This document shows positions 15,821 through 27,762 of a stretch of 29,024 nucleotides of DNA, piece by piece (position 1 is the first letter of the stretch; every line of letters begins with the position of its first letter). The translations under genes were made by a program, and so were the position numbers. The stretch is taken from assembly GCA_046729215.1 (NCBI GenBank), contig JBKPGE010000163.1, positions 1 to 29,024 of the forward strand, read 5' to 3'. A model generated the notes under the pieces. The model made no database searches. It was not told the origin of the DNA and was given only the letters and a program-made list of their open reading frames with translations. This DNA is from JACDAN01 sp046729215 (GTDB lineage: Bacteria; Actinomycetota; Thermoleophilia; Gaiellales; Gaiellaceae).

Positions 15821-16357
15821 CTAGATCTGCGGCTCGATGAGGCCGTATGCGCCGTCCCGCCTGCGGTAGACCACGTTGACGTCCATCGTCTCGGCGTTCT
15901 GGAAGACGAAGAAGTCGTGGCCGAGCAGCTCAAGCTGGAGCACGGCCTCCTCCGGGCTCATCGGCTTGACAGGAAAGCGCTTCGACTTGACGATCCGCAG
16001 CTCCGCCTCGATCGGAATGGCGTCGTCGGGGACTGTTGATGCGACCGCCGACCCGCGGTGGTTCCGCCGCTTCTCTCGGTACCGCTTGACCTGGCGCTCC
16101 AGCTTGTCCACGAGCTGGTCGATCGAGGCCCTCATGTCGACGTTCGCCTCGCGAGCACGCAGAATCGGCCCCTTGGTCCAGATCGTGGCCTCGGCAACGT
16201 GGTTCGCAGAGATCGACGGATTCCGCTCGACGGCAAGCTCGAGCTCGACGCGCGTCGGATCCGCCAGCTGGCGGTCGAGCTTGCCGAGCTTCTCCTGCGC
16301 GTACTGCCGGATCGAGTCGGTGACCTCGACGTTCTTGCCCTTTACCTGGAGTCGCAC
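15821..16357 (-). CDS. hpf: Long-form ribosome hibernation promoting factor
   Basis: Long-form HPF binds the 30S decoding region and pairs ribosomes into inactive 100S dimers during starvation. The 178-residue product has the N-terminal ribosome-binding domain (1-105: LQVKGKNVEVTDSIRQYAQEK onwards, with the basic DKLERQVKRYREKRR segment). A linker follows, then the C-terminal dimerisation domain (about 120-178: KRFPVKPMSPEEAVLQLELL, then HDFFVFQNAETMDVNVVYRR). The frame stays open far upstream through the comF gene, but a GTG at 16357 with GGGAGG four bases before it fits the family start VRLQVKGKNVEVT. It lies 26 bases after the ComF-like gene. Confidence 0.96.
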   Translation of the reverse strand: MRLQVKGKNVEVTDSIRQYAQEKLGKLDRQLADPTRVELELAVERNPSISANHVAEATIWTKGPILRAREANVDMRASIDQLVDKLERQVKRYREKRRNHRGSAVASTVPDDAIPIEAELRIVKSKRFPVKPMSPEEAVLQLELLGHDFFVFQNAETMDVNVVYRRRDGAYGLIEPQI

Positions 16358-16383
16358 CGGACCTCCCGAAGGTTGACGGCCGG

Positions 16384-17067
16384 TCAGCTTCGCTGAATTG
16401 ATTCTATTGACCGTACCGCTCTTGCGAAGGTCACGACTTCGACACGCCGGGCGCCGGCTCGGCGGAGCGCCGACGCTGCCGCCGACGCCGTCGAGCCGGT
16501 GGTGTAGACGTCGTCGACCAGCGCGACGGTCCCGGGGACACGTCCGGTCGCTGTGAACGAGCCGGCGACGTTGCGTCGCCGCTCGACCAGGCTGAGCCCA
16601 CGCTGGCGCTTGGGCGCCCGTGTTCGGCCGAGCGCGCTGAGCAGCCGAAGGCTCCAGAGCTGACTCAAATCGCCAGCGAGCTGAGCGGCCGGGTGGTAGC
16701 CCCGCTTCACGCTCCGGTCGCCGTCCGGCGGGACGAAGGTCAGAGCTGCGACGGGGGGTCTCTCGACGATATTCGCAATGACGTCTGCCACCTCGTGCGC
16801 GAGGGCTCGCTGACCGCGTTCCTTCCAGGCCGAAACGAGCGGCCGAACGGGTCCCTCGTAGGCGACGGCAGCCCGCGCGGAGGCGAACGCGAGCCGCCGC
16901 CCCGAGCACTCGAGGCAGCGCAGGACCGGCCAGGCGGTGGGCGCGCCACAGCGCGCGCACCCCGGTCCTCGAAGCCGCGGCAGCGCGGCACGGCATCTGC
17001 CACAAAGCGCGACACCGAGGCAACCGCAGACGACGCAGCGGCGCGGAAGCAGCAGATCCAGGAGCAC
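16384..17067 (-). CDS. ComF-like phosphoribosyltransferase
   Basis: The 227-residue protein has four CxxC pairs near the N-terminus (Cys11/14, 22/25, 37/40, 51/54), a zinc-ribbon-like region, and then a phosphoribosyltransferase domain. That domain shows FVPPDGDRSVKRGYHPA and the PRPP-binding loop VALVDDVYTTGSTASA (about 181-196). This is the layout of ComF/GntX proteins, linked in some species to DNA uptake and in others of unclear use. The start is a GTG at 17067 with no strong ribosome binding site. It lies between the sugar-nucleotide gene and hpf, the order comF-hpf-secA being common in Gram-positive genomes. A ComEA remnant is present at the left of the window, but no other competence gene. 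Confidence 0.9.
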   Translation of the reverse strand: MLLDLLLPRRCVVCGCLGVALCGRCRAALPRLRGPGCARCGAPTAWPVLRCLECSGRRLAFASARAAVAYEGPVRPLVSAWKERGQRALAHEVADVIANIVERPPVAALTFVPPDGDRSVKRGYHPAAQLAGDLSQLWSLRLLSALGRTRAPKRQRGLSLVERRRNVAGSFTATGRVPGTVALVDDVYTTGSTASAAASALRRAGARRVEVVTFARAVRSIESIQRS

Positions 17068-17130
17068 ATTCCGTCGACCGTAGGCGCCAAAAGCGCACGC
17101 GTGGGTGACGAATCTGTGCCGAAAGTGGAA

Positions 17131-17913
17131 CTAGCGCTCGAGCGAGTACGCGCTCCGAACAGAAAGGCCGAGCCGACCTCGCATGCGGTTGTCGGCGTCC
17201 AGGAGCTGCTCCGGATCGCCGATGTCGAACCAATCGCCTCCGATGCGGTAGCCGTACACCGGCGCCCTCGTGTGCAGCCAGACGACGAAATTGCCCGGTG
17301 CGTCCGGCGAATTCCCTGCCTCGAGATATTCCGAGACCAGGGGGGCGTCCTCGGCCGAATAGAGGTAGACGGCCGTAGCCGCCAGATCGCTCCTCGGCCG
17401 AGCCGGCTTCTCTTCGATCGAGACCACCCGGTCGTTCTCGTCGAGCTCCACGACGCCGTATTGCTTGATCAGCACCGGATCCGTGACGCGGTGAACCGCG
17501 ATCGCCGCGCCCTCGCCCTTGCTCCGCCAGAACCGAACGAGATCCTCCAACGGGTACTCGATGAGGTTGTCGCCTGCGAGCACGAGCAGGTCTTCTCCCT
17601 CGAGTCCGGCCTCCTCGATCGTGAAGCGGATGTCACCGACGGCACCTAGGCGATCCTCGTTGCTGACCGTCCCGTCGTTCCAGACTGACACCGGCCTCGA
17701 CCCGGAGCGCTGGGAGGCCCAGCTCCCAAAGTCCCCGGCGAACCGCGCGTTCGTGACGACGTGGACCGCGTCGACCTCCTCCACCGGCTCGACCCGATCC
17801 AGCAGGTAGTCGAGCATCGGCCGCCCACCGAGCGGCAGGAGCGGCTTGGGAATCGTGTCGGTCAGCGGGCGCAGCCGGGTGGCGTAGCCAGCTGCGAGAA
17901 CAATCGCTTTCAG
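17131..17913 (-). CDS. Sugar-1-phosphate nucleotidyltransferase, CTG start
   Basis: This enzyme joins a sugar phosphate to a nucleotide, giving an activated sugar for polysaccharide or glycan synthesis. The N-terminal signature AIVLAAGYATRLRPLT, followed by IPKPLLPLGGRPMLDYL, is complete only if translation starts at CTG 17913. CTG AAA GCG ATT GTT then stands where relatives have ATG (MKAIVLAAG). No ATG, GTG or TTG lies between the preceding ahcY stop and that signature. LVLAGDNLIEYPLEDLVRFW holds the metal-binding Asp and GGDWFDIGDPEQLLDAD closes the 260-residue chain. The ATG at 17817 would remove the nucleotide-binding loop. The substrate (glucose or mannose phosphate; dTTP, UTP or GTP) cannot be told. 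It starts 3 bases after ahcY. Confidence 0.88.
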   Translation of the reverse strand: MKAIVLAAGYATRLRPLTDTIPKPLLPLGGRPMLDYLLDRVEPVEEVDAVHVVTNARFAGDFGSWASQRSGSRPVSVWNDGTVSNEDRLGAVGDIRFTIEEAGLEGEDLLVLAGDNLIEYPLEDLVRFWRSKGEGAAIAVHRVTDPVLIKQYGVVELDENDRVVSIEEKPARPRSDLAATAVYLYSAEDAPLVSEYLEAGNSPDAPGNFVVWLHTRAPVYGYRIGGDWFDIGDPEQLLDADNRMRGRLGLSVRSAYSLER

Positions 17914-17916
17914 GGC

Positions 17917-19185
17917 CTACGTGCCTTCGTTCCAGGACGCCAGGTATTTGGCCTGGTCCTCCGTGAGCCGGTCGATCGAGATGCCCATCGTCTCGAGCTT
18001 GAGCCGCGCGATCTCCTCGTCGATCTCCTCCGGAACGGGGTAGACCTTGCGATCGAGCTCGGCGGCGTTCTCGACCGCATACTCGGCCGCGAGCGCCTGG
18101 TTCGCGAACGACATGTCCATGACGATCGCCGGATGGCCCTCAGCGGCGGCAAGGTTGATCAGCCGCCCGTCGCCGAGCAGGTAGAGGCGATTGCCGCCCT
18201 CGAGGGTGAACTCCTCGACGAACTCCCGCGACTCGCGGACCTCCGTTGCCAACTGCCGGAGCGCCGGGATCTCGATCTCGACGTTGAAGTGGCCCGTGTT
18301 CGCGAGGATCGCGCCGTCCTTCATCCGCGCCATGTGCTCGCGGGTGATCACGGACTTGTCCCCAGTGGCGGTGCAGAAGATGTCGCCGACCTCGGCCGCC
18401 TCGACCATCGACATGACCTCGAAACCGTCCATCGCCGCCTCGAGCGCCCGGACCGGGTCGACCTCGGTGACGATCACGTGGGAGCCCATGCCCTTCGCCC
18501 GCATCGCTACACCTCTTCCGACCCATCCGTAGCCCGCGACCACGAACCGCTTGCCGGCAAGGAGGACGTTCGTTGCCCTGATGATCCCGTCGATCGTCGA
18601 CTGGCCGGTTCCGTAGCGGTTGTCGAACAGGTGCTTGGTCTTCGCCTCGTTGACGGCGATAATCGGGAACCCGAGCGCACCGTCGGCCTCGAGCGCCTTC
18701 AGCCGGATGACGCCGGTCGTCGTCTCCTCCGTCCCCGCAATGATGTCGCCGAGCTGCTCGCGCCGATGTGAGTGGAGGACGCCGATTACGTCGGCGCCGT
18801 CGTCCATGGTCAGCTGCGGCTTGTGATCGACCGCCGCCTCGATGTGCTGGTAGTAGGTGTCGTTGTCCTCGCCCTTGATCGCGAAGACGGACACGTCGAA
18901 CTCCTCGACGAGCGCCGCAGCGACGTCGTCCTGCGTCGAGAGCGGATTGGAGGCGCAGAGCACGACGTCAGCGCCCCCGGCCTTGAGCGTCCTCGCCAGA
19001 TTCGCCGTTTCGGTCGTGACGTGGAGGCACGCTGAGATGCGATAGCCGGAGAGCGGCTGCTCACTCTCGAAGCGTTCGCGAATTGCGGCCAGAACCGGCA
19101 TCTGCCGGTCGGCCCAGGCGATCCGGCGAACGCCTCCGGGGGCCAGCGAAAGATCCTTGACGTCGTAGCGCTTGGTCGTTGCCAT
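17917..19185 (-). CDS. ahcY: Adenosylhomocysteinase
   Basis: This NAD-dependent enzyme splits S-adenosylhomocysteine into adenosine and homocysteine, relieving methyltransferases of product inhibition. The 422 residues include the substrate region (ISACLHVTTETANLARTL; NPLSTQDDVAAAL), VNEAKTKHLFDNRYGTGQS with the catalytic Lys and Asp, and the Rossmann loop AGYGWVGRG. It ends with a segment containing LASWNEGT. Relatives from eukaryotes and many proteobacteria end KPDHYRY; this shorter end is usual for the archaeal and actinobacterial type. A GGAAGAGCAGG ribosome binding site directly precedes the ATG. With metH at 24160 it completes two steps of the methyl cycle in this window. Confidence 0.96.
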   Translation of the reverse strand: MATTKRYDVKDLSLAPGGVRRIAWADRQMPVLAAIRERFESEQPLSGYRISACLHVTTETANLARTLKAGGADVVLCASNPLSTQDDVAAALVEEFDVSVFAIKGEDNDTYYQHIEAAVDHKPQLTMDDGADVIGVLHSHRREQLGDIIAGTEETTTGVIRLKALEADGALGFPIIAVNEAKTKHLFDNRYGTGQSTIDGIIRATNVLLAGKRFVVAGYGWVGRGVAMRAKGMGSHVIVTEVDPVRALEAAMDGFEVMSMVEAAEVGDIFCTATGDKSVITREHMARMKDGAILANTGHFNVEIEIPALRQLATEVRESREFVEEFTLEGGNRLYLLGDGRLINLAAAEGHPAIVMDMSFANQALAAEYAVENAAELDRKVYPVPEEIDEEIARLKLETMGISIDRLTEDQAKYLASWNEGT

Positions 19186-19270
19186 CCTGCTCTTCCTCTC
19201 AGAGTGGGGAATCTAGATCCAATGTCTAAGCCGGCCCCACCCAGCAAAGCCGGTGCGGCCTCTTCTGGTC

Positions 19271-19290
19271 GGCGCCGTCAAGTCGGCGCC
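19271..19290 (-). terminator. Hairpin at the end of the MerR gene
   Basis: GGCGCCG pairs perfectly with CGGCGCC around a 6-base loop, starting at the last base of the MerR stop codon. No T-tract follows, so its strength as a terminator is uncertain; it may separate merR from ahcY or shape the ahcY leader. Confidence 0.45.
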
Positions 19291-19622
19291 TAGGCGGCCA
19301 GGAGCCGCTCATGCTTTCGCTGCTCCCAGTCGACCCAATCCTCTGCACCGACATCCGCCCTGGCCAGCCAGCCTTCGACAGCGGCGTGCAGCGGAGGCTC
19401 GCGGCGCAGTCGCGCGGCGAAGGCGATGTCGGTGAGCTCGACCCCGAACTGACCGCGCAACCGGCGGAGCGAGCGAAGCTGATTCAGCTCACGCAGTCCG
19501 TAGAGACGGTAGCCCGACAGGGATCGCTTGGGGACGACGAGACGAGCCTGCTCGAGGTAACGAAGCATGCGAGCCGACCATCCGGTCGCTCTCGCCGCCG
19601 CTCCGACAGTCAGGCCGTCCAT
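19290..19622 (-). CDS. MerR-family transcriptional regulator
   Basis: This 110-residue protein has an N-terminal MerR winged helix (residues 4-70): LTVGAAARATGWSARMLRYLEQARLV, then the wing SLSGYRLYGLRELNQL and the start of the dimer helix. The C-terminal sensing part is very short (about 40 residues) and has no Cys pair, so heavy-metal or thiol sensing is not indicated. A 10-base perfect inverted repeat lies 7 bases before its start (19629-19654) and is the obvious candidate operator for self-control. The targets are unknown; the neighbouring cupin and sugar genes upstream and ahcY downstream are candidates by position only. Confidence 0.85.
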   Translation of the reverse strand: MDGLTVGAAARATGWSARMLRYLEQARLVVPKRSLSGYRLYGLRELNQLRSLRRLRGQFGVELTDIAFAARLRREPPLHAAVEGWLARADVGAEDWVDWEQRKHERLLAA

Positions 19623-19628
19623 GCGGAC

Positions 19629-19654
19629 AACCTTAACACAAAAATGTTAAGGTT
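19629..19654. promoter_or_regulatory. Perfect inverted repeat, likely operator
   Basis: AACCTTAACA (19629-19638) and TGTTAAGGTT (19645-19654) are exact inverted copies around a 6-base spacer. The site is AT-rich in a very GC-rich region, lies between the cupin stop codon (which it overlaps) and the MerR start, and fits a dimeric regulator. It also folds as a hairpin in RNA, but with no T-tract after it. Confidence 0.7.
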
Positions 19655-20069
19655 TGCCAGGCGCATCGGATCGGCCGTACTCATCCTCTAGCCGTACGAC
19701 GTCATCGAGGTGCGGCGTCGAGACTTCGAGCATCACCGTGTCCTCGAGCGCCCGGATCCGGTGCACCGTTCCGGGTTTGATCCGGAATGCGGCGCCAGGG
19801 ACGACCACCTCCGAAATCGTCATCGTCTCCCCTGGTTCAGCGAACTCGAGCTCCGCACGGCCTTCCAGGAGATACCAGGACTCGTCCTTCTCCCGGTGGA
19901 ACTGGAGCGAGAGCTGGTGGCCCGCCTTCACGGCCAGCAGCTTGCCCGCGTAGTCATCGGAGAGCGCCCAAATGAGCTCGTGGCCCCACGGCTTCTCGAC
20001 CCGCTGCGGCTCGAAGGCGAAGCGGTCGAGATTCTTCACGTTCGGCGACGAGAGCGGGCCGTTCGACAT
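19647..20069 (-). CDS. Cupin, mannose-6-phosphate isomerase type
   Basis: This 140-residue single-domain cupin matches the C-terminal isomerase domain of bifunctional mannose phosphate enzymes. KPWGHELIWAL (26-36), the metal site HREKDESWYLLEG with His58 and Glu63, PGTVHRI with His103, and the closing EVSTPHLDDVVRLEDEYGR are all present. Such stand-alone domains interconvert mannose and fructose 6-phosphates or related sugars. It follows a nucleotidyltransferase gene by 15 bases, so together they could make an activated mannose-like sugar; this is inference from pairing. Related cupins of unknown substrate also have this fold. Confidence 0.85.
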   Translation of the reverse strand: MSNGPLSSPNVKNLDRFAFEPQRVEKPWGHELIWALSDDYAGKLLAVKAGHQLSLQFHREKDESWYLLEGRAELEFAEPGETMTISEVVVPGAAFRIKPGTVHRIRALEDTVMLEVSTPHLDDVVRLEDEYGRSDAPGKP

Positions 20070-20084
20070 ACGGGCATCATCCCA

Positions 20085-20786
20085 CTACGAGGTCAGGAGA
20101 CGTTTCGGATCGGACTTCACGAACTCCTGAGCGAGACGTAGATCCTTCGGGGTGTTCACCGTCAGCCACAGCCCTTCGTGGCGGAAAGCGCGCAGCCGAC
20201 CGTCCCCGGCCAGCTCCGGGAACGTCGTCGTCTCGTGGTCGCCGCGCTCGGGCAGCCTCGCGATGGCCTCCTCCTCGAGCACGTAGAGACCAGTGTTGAC
20301 CCAAAAAGGCAGCTCCGGCGCCTCGCGGAAGCCACGGACGACATCGTCGCCGTCGACTTCGACGACGCCGAGATGGCTCCGGAGTGGAGCGACCGTGATC
20401 GTCGCGGCGCCGCCTTTCGCCTCGTGCGCCCCGTACAGCTCGCTCAGGTCGAGGTCGAAGAGCTCGTCGCCGTTCATGGCATAGACCGGCCCGTCGCTTT
20501 CCCGAGCCTCGGCCGCGAGCCGCAGGCCGCCGCCACGCCCGAGCGGCTCTGGCTCGCCGACGGCCACGACGTCGACGCCGAGCCCCTCGAGCTCCCGTTC
20601 GAACAGCTCCTCCTGCCCCGCGGCGACGCTGAAGATGACGCGCCGGACGCTCGCTCGCTTCAGCAGCGCAATCTGATACGCGGCGAGCGGCCGCCCACCC
20701 ACGTCCACGAGCGCCTTCGGCCGGCCCTCGGCAGCCTCGCCGAGCCGCTCGGCCTTTCCGCCGGCGAGGATGATCGCCTCGGCCAT
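20085..20786 (-). CDS. Sugar-phosphate nucleotidyltransferase
   Basis: This 233-residue enzyme of the NTP-transferase family begins AEAIILAGGKAERLGEAAEG, the nucleotide-binding loop, followed by RPKALVDVGGRPLAAYQI. VYAMNGDELFDLDLSELY carries the metal-binding Asp, and WVNTGLYVLEEEAI the sugar-contact strand. It is of the short type resembling GDP-mannose or heptose nucleotidyltransferases. It starts 4 bases after ugd and precedes the cupin, so it belongs to a small activated-sugar operon. It is only distantly similar to the second nucleotidyltransferase in this window (17131-17913). The substrate is not determined. Confidence 0.88.
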   Translation of the reverse strand: MAEAIILAGGKAERLGEAAEGRPKALVDVGGRPLAAYQIALLKRASVRRVIFSVAAGQEELFERELEGLGVDVVAVGEPEPLGRGGGLRLAAEARESDGPVYAMNGDELFDLDLSELYGAHEAKGGAATITVAPLRSHLGVVEVDGDDVVRGFREAPELPFWVNTGLYVLEEEAIARLPERGDHETTTFPELAGDGRLRAFRHEGLWLTVNTPKDLRLAQEFVKSDPKRLLTS

Positions 20787-20790
20787 CTAA

Positions 20791-22119
20791 CTAGGCGGGC
20801 TCGCGTTCGGGCTCGGCCGTCTCGGGCAGGCCCGAGAACGATGAGCTCGCCCGACCGATGCCTTCGTATGCAAAGCCCTGCTGCTGGGCCGCCCGAGGAT
20901 CCAGCAGGTTGCGGCCGTCGACGATCAGCGGCGTCCTCATTGCCTCCCGAATCTCGAGAGAGGCAAGGTCGCGCAGCTCATCCCAGTCGGTGACAACGAT
21001 GGCGGCATCGGCGTCCCGAACCGCGTCGAGGACGGAGTCGCGGACGTCAACGCCTTTCAAGAGCTCACCTGGACGGGCAACCGGGTCCCAGCCGCGCACC
21101 TCCGCGCCTTCGGCGAGGAGGCGCGAGGCGAGCACGATGCTGGGCGCCTCCCGCATGTCGTCGGTGTTCGGCTTGAAGGAGAGGCCGAGCAAAGCGACGC
21201 GCTTGCCACGCAGCTTGCCGAGATGCTTCTGCAGCTTCGCGATCACGCGGCGCTTCTGGAGCTCGTTGACCTCGATGACCGCCGAGAGAAGCTGGAAGTG
21301 GTACCCGGAGTTGGATGCGAGCTGCTTCAGCGCGGAAGCGTCCTTCGGGAAGCACGACCCGCCGTAGCCGATTCCCGCGCGCAGGAAATGAGGGCCGAGC
21401 CGATGGTCGAGGCCGATGCCGCGGGCGACCTCCTCGACGTCGGCGCCGACCAGCTCGCAGACGTTCGCGATCTCGTTGATGAAGCTGATGCGCGTCATCA
21501 GAAATGCGTTCGCGGCCAGCTTGATCATCTCTGCCGATGCGACATCCGACCGGACGACGGCCGCGTCGAGCTTCTGGTGGAGCGCCTCGACGCCGTCGCC
21601 GTCCTCCGGCTCGAAGGCGCCGATGACGATCCGGTCAGCGTTCATGAAGTCGTGCACGGCTGTCCCTTCCGACAAAAACTCGGGGTTCGAGACATAGCCG
21701 ACGTGCTCGAGGCCGCGCGCGTCGAGTGCGGCGCGGACCTTCTCTCCCGTCCCCACGGGAACCGTGCTCTTCATCACCAGCACGGGTCTGCCGGCCACCT
21801 CCGGCAGGTCGTCGAGAACGCTCCAGACGGCGGACAGGTCGGCGTCTCCGGCATAGGTGGAGGGCGTCCCGACGCAGACATAGAGCAAGTCGGCGCCGTC
21901 CGCGGTCTCGGCGGGGTCGGTCGTGAAGCGCAACCGCTCTCGATTGGCCTGGATGAGCTCCGGGAGCCCGGGCTCGTGGATCGGGATCTCGCCGCTCCGA
22001 AGCGCCTCGATCTTCTCGGGCAGCACGTCGCGAACGACGATGTCGTGCCCGAGCTCGGCGAAGCAGGCGCCGGTGACGAGACCGACCCAACCGGCCCCGA
22101 AAATGCCGACCTTGCTCAT
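20791..22119 (-). CDS. ugd: UDP-glucose 6-dehydrogenase
   Basis: This enzyme oxidises UDP-glucose (or a related nucleotide sugar) twice with NAD to the uronic acid. The 442-residue chain has the Rossmann loop GIFGAGWVGLVTG, LYVCVGTP, KSTVPVGT, NPEFLSEG, the long central helix with LAANAFLMTRISFINEIANV, and the catalytic loop GYGGSCFPKD (Cys256). The C-terminal domain includes LLGLSFKPNTDDMREAPS. The frame is open much further upstream, but the ATG at 22119, overlapping the LCP gene stop by 4 bases, gives the family start MSKVGIFGAG. GDP-mannose dehydrogenase is the main alternative, which the mannose-type neighbours would allow. Confidence 0.92.
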   Translation of the reverse strand: MSKVGIFGAGWVGLVTGACFAELGHDIVVRDVLPEKIEALRSGEIPIHEPGLPELIQANRERLRFTTDPAETADGADLLYVCVGTPSTYAGDADLSAVWSVLDDLPEVAGRPVLVMKSTVPVGTGEKVRAALDARGLEHVGYVSNPEFLSEGTAVHDFMNADRIVIGAFEPEDGDGVEALHQKLDAAVVRSDVASAEMIKLAANAFLMTRISFINEIANVCELVGADVEEVARGIGLDHRLGPHFLRAGIGYGGSCFPKDASALKQLASNSGYHFQLLSAVIEVNELQKRRVIAKLQKHLGKLRGKRVALLGLSFKPNTDDMREAPSIVLASRLLAEGAEVRGWDPVARPGELLKGVDVRDSVLDAVRDADAAIVVTDWDELRDLASLEIREAMRTPLIVDGRNLLDPRAAQQQGFAYEGIGRASSSFSGLPETAEPEREPA

Positions 22120-24110
22120 TGCCGCTTCTTCTTCGCCTTCTTCTTGGGCTTCGGCTTCGGGGCGTCGAGCGGCCGCAGGCCGCGCGCGATTGCCAGCATC
22201 GTCTCGTTCGACAGCGAGTCGCGCAACGTGTTCACGACCCAGTAGGTTGCATCGTCGGTCTTGAGCACGATCATGTGCAGGTCCGAGCCGTCGAAGTAGA
22301 GGTCGTACTCCCTGCCGCCGATTCGTCTCGTGACGTTCTTGCTGTCGAGGATCGGCGGATCGTCCCACGTCGTCTCCTCGACGCCCCAGTACTCCTGGGC
22401 TCCGGTTCGGAACGTCAGTCGCACGGCGTGGTCGTCCCTGGTGATCGGGTAGACCCGAACCGGCTTCTCGCTGTCGATCGAGGAGCTCCGCTCGATGAGG
22501 CTCGGGACCATCAGCGGGAAGCCCGCACGGCGTTTGATTAGGCGTAGGTAGCTCAGGCTCGCGCTCGGGTTGCGGGTGACGTTCGGCGGCCTGCGCTTGG
22601 GCGTCCGGTCGACCGGTGCAGGGGCGAGATTGCCATGGAAGGTCTGTCCGACCACGACCACGAGCATCGCGGTGTTCGCGAACGGGGCAATCGTGGGTGG
22701 CATCGCCCCCTTGACGTCGGCCGAGCCGAAGAGGTTGCGAACCGCCCTGGCCGCCGCCTGCGAGCCGCGCTTCGCCGGGTCGAAGTAAACGGTCGTCCGG
22801 AACGGCCATAGAGCGCGAGGAGCGTTCGCGAGCACGCCCTCCGGCGGAGGCAGTGTCTTGTACCCGCGGCGGCTGAGCAGGTACGTGGCGTTGGCAGCCG
22901 AGCCGGTGATCCCATTCCCGTTGAGGACGACGATCGAGGTGCGACCCGGCGGCGGTGCGTTGCTGCCTTTGAGCCTGAGCCGCTGGCCGAGCGCCGCCGC
23001 AGTCGCCTTCTCGCCGGCATCTACGTCGGGCGTCTGAAATTCCTCGACGGCGGCCTGGATGTTCGACGGATCCGTCGTCAGCTGGTTGTAGCCGACGAGG
23101 GCCTCGATCCGGGACTGAAAGATCCGGCCCGCCGGGAGCCCCTCAGCGAAGAACGCCCAGCCGCGCACTGTGTCCGGCGTCAGCGACTTGCCACCGCCCC
23201 GCCCGACCTGGACGTTCTGGCGGACGACCTTCATCAGCCGCGGCAACGTGCGGAGGTTGAAGGAGTCGGACAGCCGTTCCTTCAGCGCCCTCATGAAGAG
23301 CCGCTGGCGCTCGATGCGGTAGAGGTCGGAATCGGTGTGGCGGAAGCGCACGTAGGAGAGCGCCTCCCGTCCGGTCAGCCGCTGATACCCGGGCTTGAGG
23401 TCGATCGGCGGGAACGTCGGCCCCCCGCCGGAGTTGTCGTTGAAGTAACGGCGATCGATGTCGAGCCAGACGCCGTCCAGCTTGTCGACGAGCTGGATGA
23501 AGCCGCGGAAGTCGACCGTGACGAGGTAGTGGACCGGGAGCCCCGTCAGATGCTTGACGGTCTGGAGCGTTCCTTCGATGCCGCACTGGCCGAAGGCCGA
23601 GTTGATCGGGCCGCGCGTTGGGGCCCGCCCCGGGCAGTAGACGTCGACGACAAGGTCACGCGGCATCGACAGCATCGAGAGCGTCCCCTGCTCGGGATCG
23701 GCGCGCAGAAGCATGACCGTGTCCGAGCGCATCCCACCCCGCTCGTCACCCCTCGCGAAGCGCCGCAAGTCAGTCCCGATCACCAGCGCAATCGCGGGTC
23801 GTCCTGGAAGCTGGAGGTCGAGCTTCTTCGCGGCCTTCACGAGCTGCGGGTTGCGCTTCGAGCTCTGGTCGATGTCGACCACCGTCTGCTCGAAGTCGAG
23901 GTAGTGGCCGCCGGCGATCCCGAACAGAAGCGCCGACGCCGCTGCGAAGAGGAGAAAGACGATCCGCCCGATCGTTGCGAGGAAGCCCCGGCGCTTTCCG
24001 GGCTGCTCGTAGCGCGTGATCGGCGTCAGCGCAATCGGGGGTCCATGGCCGCGGCCGTTACCGTCGACCTCAGCGGCGCGCCCGATTCCTCGTTTCAGCG
24101 TCGTTCTCAT
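22116..24110 (-). CDS. LytR-CpsA-Psr (LCP) protein with LytR_C domain and extra C-terminal domain
   Basis: LCP proteins attach polymers such as teichoic acids or arabinogalactan to peptidoglycan outside the membrane. The 664 residues comprise a cytoplasmic start (1-45), one membrane span (about 46-68), the LCP domain (about 105-280), a LytR_C domain (about 391-490: TSIVVLNGNGITGSAANATYL), and a further domain (about 515-650) I do not recognise, closing with a Lys-rich tail. Expected LCP residues are visible: RSDTVML, SMPRDLVVDV, and FRHTDSDLYRIERQR, with the Arg and Asp that bind pyrophosphate and metal. It is longer than typical LCP proteins (about 350-500). It overlaps ugd by 4 bases, linking it to sugar activation. 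Confidence 0.92.
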   Translation of the reverse strand: MRTTLKRGIGRAAEVDGNGRGHGPPIALTPITRYEQPGKRRGFLATIGRIVFLLFAAASALLFGIAGGHYLDFEQTVVDIDQSSKRNPQLVKAAKKLDLQLPGRPAIALVIGTDLRRFARGDERGGMRSDTVMLLRADPEQGTLSMLSMPRDLVVDVYCPGRAPTRGPINSAFGQCGIEGTLQTVKHLTGLPVHYLVTVDFRGFIQLVDKLDGVWLDIDRRYFNDNSGGGPTFPPIDLKPGYQRLTGREALSYVRFRHTDSDLYRIERQRLFMRALKERLSDSFNLRTLPRLMKVVRQNVQVGRGGGKSLTPDTVRGWAFFAEGLPAGRIFQSRIEALVGYNQLTTDPSNIQAAVEEFQTPDVDAGEKATAAALGQRLRLKGSNAPPPGRTSIVVLNGNGITGSAANATYLLSRRGYKTLPPPEGVLANAPRALWPFRTTVYFDPAKRGSQAAARAVRNLFGSADVKGAMPPTIAPFANTAMLVVVVGQTFHGNLAPAPVDRTPKRRPPNVTRNPSASLSYLRLIKRRAGFPLMVPSLIERSSSIDSEKPVRVYPITRDDHAVRLTFRTGAQEYWGVEETTWDDPPILDSKNVTRRIGGREYDLYFDGSDLHMIVLKTDDATYWVVNTLRDSLSNETMLAIARGLRPLDAPKPKPKKKAKKKRQ

Positions 24111-24127
24111 TGTGAAAATGCGCGAAA

Positions 24128-24141
24128 CGCCCTCGCGGGCG
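24128..24141 (-). terminator. Short hairpin after metH
   Basis: CGCCC pairs with GGGCG around a GCGA tetraloop on the minus strand, in the 49-base gap after the metH stop. It is followed by TTT and, a few bases later, TTTT. It could be a weak intrinsic terminator, letting part of the transcription continue into the LCP gene. Confidence 0.45.
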
Positions 24142-24159
24142 CCACGCGGGGAGGATAGC

Positions 24160-27762
<3,603 letters not shown>

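Noticed and set aside
16358..17233. N-terminal extension of hpf through the comF region
   Set aside because: The open frame is continuous, but the family start, a good ribosome site at 16357 and the real comF gene in another frame show that it is not translated.
19191..19289. SAH or SAM riboswitch before ahcY
   Set aside because: A GC hairpin is present, but the conserved cores of the SAH and SAM classes are not, and the gap is under 105 bases.
22120..22809. N-terminal extension of ugd into the LCP gene
   Set aside because: The Rossmann loop starts at 22119 and the extension is a shadow of the LCP coding frame.
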